Shown piece by piece: positions 30,777-36,256 of a stretch of DNA of 36,256 nt. Source of the stretch: Cyanobacteria bacterium HKST-UBA04. GTDB lineage: Bacteria > Cyanobacteriota > Vampirovibrionia > Vampirovibrionales > JAGQHJ01. The notes beneath the pieces were generated by a model that searched no databases, was not told where the DNA came from, and worked only from the letters and a program-made list of their open reading frames with translations. Position numbers and translations under genes: made by a program. Within the stretch, counting starts at the first letter, position 1; each line of letters begins with the position of its first letter. The DNA lies in contig JAGQHJ010000019.1 in the NCBI GenBank assembly GCA_020431915.1, positions 1 to 36,256 on the forward strand, written 5' to 3'.

Positions 30777-31859
30777 ATGACTGCCAAGGACCCCGACCCC
30801 CCTATGTCTTCTTCTTCCTCTTCCTCTTCCCCCACCACGACGTCTTGCACACCCGCCACCGATGCCGAGGCCAACGGCAGCTCAAACGCCTTTCGCAGCG
30901 ATCCCATCATCGTCCTGGACCTGGAAACCACCGGCCTGGACCACCGCTGTGAACGCATTATTGAAATCGGCGCCGTCCGCCTCGAAGGCGGCCAGATCGT
31001 CGAGGAGTTTTCCACCCTCGTCAAGCCCGACGTCCCCATTCGCCACAGCAGCTTCAAGGTCCACGGCATTAGCGACGAAATGGTCGCAGACGCCCCGTCC
31101 ATCGAAGACGTGTTGCCGAAGTTTCTCGAGTTCATGGGCGATTTGCCCTTTGTGGCCCACAACGCCATTTTCGACTACAGCTTTCTCAACGAAGCCAGCA
31201 AGCGCTTGTACGACGAACGCCTGAAGAACCACCGCGTCGACACCTTCGAGATGTACCGCGTTACCTTCCCCGAAGAACAAAGCCACGGGTTAACCAGCCT
31301 GCTCGACCGCTTCGGTTTCGAGCAGCCCATCAAGCACCGAGCCCTAGAAGATGCCGCCAACCTGGGTCGGGTCTTCCCGCTGCTGCGCGAGCATTACGAG
31401 CAGAAACTGTCGTGGCAACTCTCGCAGCTCAAGAACATCAGCTACCTTGTCGAGCGTTACCAACGGCTGCAGCGCACCATGCAACTGCTGCAGGCCGAAA
31501 TAACCGATCTGCGCGAGCTGTTCAAGCTGCACTTTACCGAAGGCGGCAAGCCGGTAACGGCCACCAACGGCGAGATGCTGGTAACCAGCTATCGTCGGCA
31601 GTACGACTACAACGAAGCCGAGCTTCGGAAACTGCTTGAAGACTGCGGCCTGCAGCATAAAACCTTCAAGGTCAACATCAAGGCCGTCGATCGCCTGATT
31701 GACCGGGGCGACATCGACACCGACATTCGCCGGGCCCTGATTGGCACCCGCACCCGCATGAGCGAAAACCGTGTCATCTCCTTCATCAAGCCCGTCGACT
31801 ACGAGCCGGCAGCCGAAGAAGACAGCAACAACAGTGGCAGCGAGGAAGAAAACGCCTAA
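30777..31859 (+). CDS. DnaQ-like 3'-5' exonuclease with extra C-terminal domain
   Basis: 360 residues. The DEDDh exonuclease motifs are complete: VLDLETTG (Asp48, Glu50), VAHNAIFDYSFL (Asp133) and HRALEDAANLG (His187, Asp192). This matches the epsilon/PolC-type proofreading fold. An extra ~150 residues follow: a coiled-coil-like part (SWQLSQLKNISYLVERYQRLQRT in pieces) and a domain with YNEAELRKLLEDCG and DIDTDIRRALIGTRTRM, not recognised. The N-terminus has a run of eight Ser from TCT/TCC codons. ATG 30804 is an alternative start, with AAGGA 13 nt upstream. It could proofread for a replicase or act in repair. Stop interlocks with the convergent thioredoxin-like gene. Confidence 0.88.
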   Translation: MTAKDPDPPMSSSSSSSSPTTTSCTPATDAEANGSSNAFRSDPIIVLDLETTGLDHRCERIIEIGAVRLEGGQIVEEFSTLVKPDVPIRHSSFKVHGISDEMVADAPSIEDVLPKFLEFMGDLPFVAHNAIFDYSFLNEASKRLYDERLKNHRVDTFEMYRVTFPEEQSHGLTSLLDRFGFEQPIKHRALEDAANLGRVFPLLREHYEQKLSWQLSQLKNISYLVERYQRLQRTMQLLQAEITDLRELFKLHFTEGGKPVTATNGEMLVTSYRRQYDYNEAELRKLLEDCGLQHKTFKVNIKAVDRLIDRGDIDTDIRRALIGTRTRMSENRVISFIKPVDYEPAAEEDSNNSGSEEENA

Positions 31860-32344
31860 AGCTTGGCGTCCAACTGCTTGCGAATATCCGAGGTCACCGC
31901 ACCAGCCTGGCCCCAGGTGTAATTTTTGCCGTCATACAACAGCGTCACGCTGCTGTTGTGCATCAGGTACACCACCGGCAGCTGGCCGGCCTTAATGCTG
32001 ATGCCATAGGTGGCCGCCTTGGCCTGGTCGGCGGGCTGGTCCACATTGAGGGCCTCAAAAGCAAGCCCCTTGGCCTGATAGCCCGATACCAAAGACGTAA
32101 TGGCCGGGTTCAGCTCACGACAATACGCACACCAGTCTGCCTCAAGCATCAGCAGCCGACTTCCGCCGGCACCCGATTCCGAAGCCGCGTGCGAAGCCGG
32201 GGTAAGCACAAGCAAGGGCGTGGAAGCACACAGCCCCAGCACCACAAGGGTTGCCAGCATCAGCAGCACCGGCGGCACCCAGCCCAGGGCATTCCCCAAA
32301 ACATCGCGATGATTAACACGTTTAAAAGCTGGTTTAAACACCAT
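31856..32344 (-). CDS. membrane-anchored/exported thioredoxin-like protein
   Basis: 162 residues from ATG 32344, chosen because AAGGGG lies about 11 nt upstream. A single hydrophobic segment (WVPPVLLMLATLVVLGLCA and LLVLTPASHA) forms a signal peptide or anchor. The thioredoxin fold follows: LLMLEADWCAYCRELNP with the redox pair C-A-Y-C, FEALNVDQP and a cis-Pro position in AGQLPVVYLM. It probably acts outside the cytoplasm as a reductase or disulfide carrier; partner unknown. A good promoter lies at 32387-32415. Confidence 0.87.
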   Translation of the reverse strand: MVFKPAFKRVNHRDVLGNALGWVPPVLLMLATLVVLGLCASTPLLVLTPASHAASESGAGGSRLLMLEADWCAYCRELNPAITSLVSGYQAKGLAFEALNVDQPADQAKAATYGISIKAGQLPVVYLMHNSSVTLLYDGKNYTWGQAGAVTSDIRKQLDAKL

Positions 32345-32386
32345 GGTGACCATACCCCTTATAAAACCTTCTTGGACCAATGCCTC

Positions 32387-32415
32387 ATTATAAGGCAAGT
32401 CGGCAACGGTTTACA
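32387..32415 (-). promoter_or_regulatory. candidate sigma70 promoter of the thioredoxin-like gene
   Basis: TGTAAA (32415-32410) and a perfect TATAAT (32392-32387) are spaced by 17 bp on the minus strand; the start codon is at 32344, giving a leader of about 35 nt. Confidence 0.6.
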
Positions 32416-32439
32416 GTAGGAGAAGGCTCAATGGCAGGG

Positions 32440-33378
32440 CTAATTCACGCGGCGCATGTCCTGCGGGTCAAAATAATAGCGGTAGGCTTCGGCAAACTCA
32501 CGATGCCCCAGCTTGTAGAAGGTGCCGGCATACATAAACTGCTCAAGCATGGTGCTGGTTTGCTGGTCTTTTCCGGTTTCCAGCTGCTGTTTGGCCTCTA
32601 TGCCCACGTAGGCCTGGTTGGGTCCCACGCACTTAAGCAGGTCGCGCAGGTACAAAATTTCACGATCGGCCAGCTCCATGCCGGGCAGGGTTTGCACCGC
32701 CGCCCGGAAATACGGCGCCTCGTCCAGAAAGTAGTTGTGCTCGCGCAGCAGTTGCTCAAAGGCCACCTGAAACTGGTGGCAGAACCGCAGGGCGTGGAAG
32801 GTGGAGGAAAACTGGATCAGCTTTTCGTGGGCGTCGTTGACCAGCATGTGCTCGTGGGAAAATGCGGCAAACTGCTCCTTGGCCAAGACTTCGAGGAAGG
32901 CTTCGTCTTCCATGTGCTCCAGGCGCAGTATCAGCAATGACGCCTGTTCGGCCACCTTGCGTTCCTGAGCCACCACGTCGCGCTTGATGGCCACCTTCTC
33001 TTCCTTGGTCACCTGCCAGACGTAAAACTCGTGCTCAAGCTTGCGGTAGGTTTTCGACATCACCTCGTCCACGCTGTTAAGCACCGACCCAATGGACAAG
33101 CACACCATAAACATAATGAAGAACACCATCACCAGCAGGCACAACGACATATCCAGCTGGTGGCCGGCCATCTCCTGGTAATGAATGCCGAATTGCTGCC
33201 GGACAAAGAAGAGAAACGGCCCGAGAAACAGCTCAAAAATCCCCTTGAACTGGTAGGACAGGGTCTGCTCGAACACAACGCTATACCACTGGGCCAGCCA
33301 GTACACAAAGGCCGACAGACCCAGAAAATAGGACAGCGAACCCATGACGTTCGCCAGAATAGCCAGGGGGCGAATCAT
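32440..33378 (-). CDS. two-TM membrane protein with cytoplasmic helical domain, unknown
   Basis: 312 residues. Hydrophobic segments lie near residues 4-30 (LAILANVMGSLSYFLGLSAFV in part) and 78-102 (SLCLLVMVFFIMFMVCLSIG). The remaining ~210 residues are charged and largely helical, with His/Glu/Gln-rich stretches (KLEHEFYVWQVTKEEKVAI, EQASLLILRLEHMEDEAFLE) and no recognised domain. ATG 33378 is next to an in-frame TTG at 33381; no ribosome site is clear. The gene is followed by the thioredoxin-like gene on the same strand, but a promoter separates them. Confidence 0.7.
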   Translation of the reverse strand: MIRPLAILANVMGSLSYFLGLSAFVYWLAQWYSVVFEQTLSYQFKGIFELFLGPFLFFVRQQFGIHYQEMAGHQLDMSLCLLVMVFFIMFMVCLSIGSVLNSVDEVMSKTYRKLEHEFYVWQVTKEEKVAIKRDVVAQERKVAEQASLLILRLEHMEDEAFLEVLAKEQFAAFSHEHMLVNDAHEKLIQFSSTFHALRFCHQFQVAFEQLLREHNYFLDEAPYFRAAVQTLPGMELADREILYLRDLLKCVGPNQAYVGIEAKQQLETGKDQQTSTMLEQFMYAGTFYKLGHREFAEAYRYYFDPQDMRRVN

Positions 33379-33768
33379 CAATGCAGTCTCAGTTTAAGGG
33401 GACATTTTGGACAAAAAGACGGGAAAACCACTATCATCAGTAGTACTACACCTAGTGCTGTTGCGGAACATCAGCGAAGAAGCGGCTTACAAGGAAACCA
33501 TGCCTTTTATGCCGTCTTGAACGTATCGGCAGCCTCTTGGACAGGCTTGAGCCAAACCCTCTGCTTAGATGAAGGGGCTGTTACACGGCCAAAAAAACGC
33601 CCAAACCCCCACACACCCTGAAAAAAAACCGCCCATCCCACCCCTAAAGCCCCCTGATTCGTCTCAATGACTGTGCTTGGTCTAGAATAGAAGCCGCCGC
33701 CGCTCCCACCCCTGCTCCTGCTTCCGCGGCTAGTCGCCATCAACCCCCAAGGAGTTTATCGCCCCGCC
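33379..33768. other. divergent intergenic region
   Basis: No gene seen. It contains an A8 tract near 33621-33628, a TAGAAT hexamer near 33684 that could serve the downstream gene (no good -35), a CCGCCGCCGC run, and AAGGAG 14 nt before the ATG at 33769. Confidence 0.45.
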
Positions 33769-34776
33769 ATGGCCACGTCTCCGCCAAAATCCAAGCCCAA
33801 ACAGCCTGAAAACAAGCCTTTATCGGGCCAGGAAAAGCCTTATTTACCCTACAGCCAGGTATTGCGGGAAAAATTCGGCTGCAAGGTCTACAAGGTGACC
33901 CTCGATGCCGGCTTTACCTGCCCCAACCGCGACGGCAGCAAGGGCGTCGGGGGGTGCACCTTTTGCGACACCACCGGCTCAAGCTCACGGGCCCAAAATC
34001 GCCGCGATTCGCTGACGGAGCAAATCCAAAAAAACATCGACCGCATGCGGGCCCGCTTCGGGGCCGACAAGTTTGTGCCCTACTTCCAGTCGTTTACCAA
34101 CACCTACGCCCCGCCCGACCGGCTCAAACGCCTGTACGACGAAGCCTTATCGGCCCACGACGACGTTATCGGTCTGGCCATTTCCACCCGGCCCGATTGC
34201 GTGGACGAGGCCAAGCTGGATCTGATTGCCACCTACAAGCGCCCCGATGGGTATTTGTGCGTGGAGTACGGCATGCAAACCATCCATGACAAAAGCCTGG
34301 CGCTGGTCAACCGCTGCGAAACCTATGCCGATTTCCGCCATGCCTTCGAACTGACGCGCGCCCGAGGCATTGACCAATGCGTGCATGTCATTCTGGGCAT
34401 GCCCGGCGAAACCCACGCCGACATGATGGCCACGGCCCGTGCCCTGAGCGATCTGAAACCGGAAGGGGTAAAAATCCACTGCCTGTGTGCCATGGAGCAT
34501 ACCCCCCTGGCGCGGCTGTACGAGCGGGGGCAGTGGCAGCCCCTGGCCCAGGCCGACTACGTGGCACTGGTGACCGACTTCCTCGAGCATCTCGATCCGG
34601 CCATCGCCATTCATCGCATTACGGGCAACGGCCACCGCAAGGCCCTGGTGGCCCCCCGGTGGCTAACCAAAAAATTCGAGGTCCTCGAACAGGTCGAAGC
34701 CACCTTTGCCGCCCGCCAAACGCGCCAAGGCAGCGCCCTACAGGACAGCCCCCGAAAGGCCCCCCCACATGACTGA
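33769..34776 (+). CDS. radical SAM protein, YhcC-like (TIGR01212 family)
   Basis: 335 residues. The family-specific iron-sulfur motif is C-P-N-R-D-G...G-G-C-T-F-C: Cys51, Cys63 and Cys66, with the long first spacing typical of this group, not the usual CxxxCxxC. Further blocks: YFQSFTNTYAPPDRLKRLYDEAL, ISTRPDCVDEAKLDLI, CVEYGMQTIHDKSL, VHVILGMPGETHADM and KIHCLCAMEHTPLARLYERG. The biochemical role of the family is unclear. The C-terminal 40 residues are basic and low complexity. AAGGAG 14 nt upstream supports ATG 33769. Confidence 0.92.
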   Translation: MATSPPKSKPKQPENKPLSGQEKPYLPYSQVLREKFGCKVYKVTLDAGFTCPNRDGSKGVGGCTFCDTTGSSSRAQNRRDSLTEQIQKNIDRMRARFGADKFVPYFQSFTNTYAPPDRLKRLYDEALSAHDDVIGLAISTRPDCVDEAKLDLIATYKRPDGYLCVEYGMQTIHDKSLALVNRCETYADFRHAFELTRARGIDQCVHVILGMPGETHADMMATARALSDLKPEGVKIHCLCAMEHTPLARLYERGQWQPLAQADYVALVTDFLEHLDPAIAIHRITGNGHRKALVAPRWLTKKFEVLEQVEATFAARQTRQGSALQDSPRKAPPHD

Positions 34777-34903
34777 CAGCCGCGCGTTTTAGAATACCCG
34801 CCAGCAAAACAGGGCCCTTGGCACACGCAATTCCCTGCCGGCCGCCGGGTTTATTCCGCTACCCCGCCCCCGCCCCCACCCTGTACGGAGTTCTGATCGC
34901 CCC

Positions 34904-35407
34904 ATGCGTGTTTTACCAACAACGCCCCCATCGCCTGCCTTTGGTCAACCCTATACCGCTGCTTCGCCTGCCTTTGGTCAAACCTACGTCATCCCGTTTT
35001 CGCGGGTGGCGCGTTTTTTCACTCGACGTGGGGAACTGCTCGTCGACCAGGCTCCGGCCTACATGCAAACCCTGACCCAGCTCACCGGCGATCGGGCCTT
35101 CGAAGCCGACAACGACAAACCGTCTGGCGCGAGCGGGTTTGACGTGGTCAGCTTCATGGACTCTTTCGGCTACTACACCACCAGCCAGCAACACCCCGAC
35201 GCGCGCCAGACCGATCGATTCTTGTACGTGCTAACCAACACCCACTACCCCTCGGCTCAAACCGCTTCCAGCCCAGGTCCTCGGCAAGCCCCCAGCCCCG
35301 TTGAAGCCATGCGGTTTCACAGCGACCGGCAGCCCCTCGAAGCGTTTTTGAAACAAGCACTGGCCGACGGGCAAGTGACCTACATCCGGCACGAACCGCT
35401 CAACTAA
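34904..35407 (+). CDS. small lineage-specific protein, PAFG family, copy 1
   Basis: 167 residues. After MRVLP come two PAFGQ units, encoded by an 18-bp direct repeat with a 33-bp period (34931-34948 and 34964-34981). The block PAFGQTYVIPFSRV...QLTGD aligns without gaps over 42 residues to PAFGMTHIVPLDNF...GLTGD of the next gene, and LYVLTNTHYPSA to LMVLFTNTDTPTA; both end in a helix plus strand (AFLKQALADGQVTYI). They are clear paralogs. No signal peptide or known domain. CGGAG lies about 13 nt upstream of the ATG. Confidence 0.7.
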   Translation: MRVLPTTPPSPAFGQPYTAASPAFGQTYVIPFSRVARFFTRRGELLVDQAPAYMQTLTQLTGDRAFEADNDKPSGASGFDVVSFMDSFGYYTTSQQHPDARQTDRFLYVLTNTHYPSAQTASSPGPRQAPSPVEAMRFHSDRQPLEAFLKQALADGQVTYIRHEPLN

Positions 35408-35427
35408 CCCCTTAAAACGAGGCCACC

Positions 35428-35509
35428 GGCCCGGTCCCGAGGCCCCGTCTCGTGGCCCGGTCCCGAGCCCTAACCAACGCCTGTGATATACTGCCGTATA
35501 TTACTACTG
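35428..35509 (+). promoter_or_regulatory. 26-bp-period repeat, dyad ATATACTGCCGTATAT and TATATTACT element
   Basis: GGCCCGGTCCCGAG occurs at 35428-35441 and 35454-35467. A perfect dyad ATATAC-TGCC-GTATAT (35486-35501) follows, merging with TATATTACT (35497-35505), the core of the AT-rich elements before the 11617 and 12650 genes. It lies 40-55 bp before the ATG at 35542, a position fit for a promoter and operator. Confidence 0.5.
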
Positions 35510-35541
35510 CATTCGGTACGCGATGAGGAGATCTGTGGCCC

Positions 35542-36054
35542 ATGCGCGTTTTACCGGCACGGTACCGGCCCATAAGGCAGCCCATAACGCGGTCCATCGG
35601 TGGCCATGACGCCCAGCCGCCGAAACGACCCCAACCACCCGCCTTTGGGATGACCCATATCGTGCCGCTGGACAATTTCCCCGACCATTTTGATACCCAG
35701 GGCCGGGTACTGCCCCACAAGCAGGACGACCTGCTGGCCAAACTCTTCGGGTTAACCGGCGACCCCGTGCTGAATGCGGCCACAGCCCCCGGCACGGGCG
35801 TGGTACAGCACGGCCCGGCCGATTTGTGGTTGCAGACCGACCCGGCCAACCACTTCAGCTCGCAGGTGCCCCACCCCCAGGGGCCGTATTTCAACGGCCT
35901 GATGGTGCTGTTTACCAACACCGACACGCCCACGGCCACGCGCTACGATCAGTCGGGCATCCCGGCCATGCCCAACAAGGCCGATCGGGTGGATCCGCTT
36001 CTGGCCTTTATTCTGGCCGAGCATCAGCAAGGCTGGGTTCGCTTTTACGCCTGA
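35542..36054 (+). CDS. small lineage-specific protein, PAFG family, copy 2
   Basis: 170 residues from ATG 35542, with GAGGAG 11 nt upstream. It begins MRVLP like its neighbour, has a Pro/Arg-rich leader, then PPAFGMTHIVPLDNF and GLTGD. The body is soluble, with GLMVLFTNTDTPTATRYD and a C-terminal LLAFILAEHQQGWVRFYA. It is a tandem paralog of the 34904 gene, diverged to roughly a quarter to a third identity by eye in the aligned blocks. No catalytic motif is evident. Confidence 0.72.
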   Translation: MRVLPARYRPIRQPITRSIGGHDAQPPKRPQPPAFGMTHIVPLDNFPDHFDTQGRVLPHKQDDLLAKLFGLTGDPVLNAATAPGTGVVQHGPADLWLQTDPANHFSSQVPHPQGPYFNGLMVLFTNTDTPTATRYDQSGIPAMPNKADRVDPLLAFILAEHQQGWVRFYA

Positions 36055-36078
36055 CCCGCGATCACGTTATCGGTACGG

Positions 36079-36244
36079 GCATCGAACCTGACCGGGCGCG
36101 AATCGGCAACGCTTTTTTCTGGCTGGGGCTGCAGGCGGTTCGGCCCCCTGTTATAAAGCCTGCATCGAACCTGACCGGACGCGAACCGGCAACGCTTTTT
36201 TCTGGCTGGGGCTGCAGGCGGTTCGGCCCCCTGTTATAAAGCCT
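36079..36244. repeat. 83-bp tandem direct repeat, two copies, open to window end
   Basis: The unit beginning GCATCGAACCTGACCGG occurs at 36079-36161 and again at 36162-36244, with only two mismatches seen; GCATCG begins a third copy. Each unit holds TTTTTT, a GGGGC...GCCCC stem and TTATAAA. The next few bases (GAAGTG) depart from the unit. Confidence 0.92.
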
Positions 36245-36256
36245 GCATCGGAAGTG

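Overview
The window is a GC-rich (roughly 58-60% by eye), densely coded bacterial chromosome segment with about 30 protein genes, one tRNA gene and many short tandem repeats. The core genes (recA, a YmdB-like phosphodiesterase, a YqeK-like HD protein, rsfS, class I fumarase, a YhcC-like radical SAM protein, a small heat-shock protein) are ordinary for a free-living bacterium. There is no plasmid or phage backbone. The lineage is not fixed by any marker here. The order recA, YmdB-like, YqeK-like, RsfS, together with many small lineage-specific proteins carrying an N-terminal P-x-F-G motif, would fit a non-photosynthetic cyanobacterial relative (Vampirovibrionia/Melainabacteria type), but that is a low-confidence inference.

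Layout. 1-5400: a small secreted protein, a polytopic membrane protein, a formyltransferase of the Fmt/ArnA fold, and, convergent with it, a GT-C type membrane glycosyltransferase coupled to a GT2 polyprenol-phosphate glycosyltransferase. 5400-10250: Hsp20, an unknown Pro-rich protein, a B12-binding-type radical SAM enzyme and a small unknown protein. 10250-12840: a repeat-rich, gene-poor stretch with a tRNA-Ala(UGC), a damaged copy of its 3' half, and three small unknown genes, two of which share a far-upstream AT-rich element. 12880-17300: RidA, an SLC45/sucrose-type MFS transporter and three unknown genes. 17550-22680: a secreted TPR protein, then rsfS, a degenerate YqeK-like protein, a YmdB-like protein and recA on the minus strand. 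23100-26600: an unknown gene and a coupled operon M20 peptidase, Nudix ADP-ribose pyrophosphatase-like, two-domain cytidine deaminase. 26700-30300: fumarase, a 147-bp MITE-like element and a soluble HATPase protein. 30770-36256: DnaQ-type exonuclease, membrane-anchored thioredoxin-like protein, two-TM protein, YhcC-like radical SAM protein, a tandem pair of paralogous small proteins, and an 83-bp direct repeat that runs to the window edge.

The most notable signals are: (1) four separate convergent gene pairs that overlap by exactly four bases through interlocked stop codons (CTAA or CTAG); (2) a group of unrelated small proteins sharing a P-[AR]-F-G-x-T like N-terminal motif, including a clear tandem paralog pair; (3) an AT-rich element, TATATTACT(TAAAA), upstream of small-protein genes; (4) a MITE-like element with terminal inverted repeats and a candidate 4-bp target duplication; (5) a duplicated tRNA-Ala 3' end; (6) many low-copy 9-14 bp tandem arrays, both intergenic and in-frame; (7) a YqeK-family protein that has lost most metal ligands. 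No CRISPR array, transposase, integrase or recognised defence system was seen.
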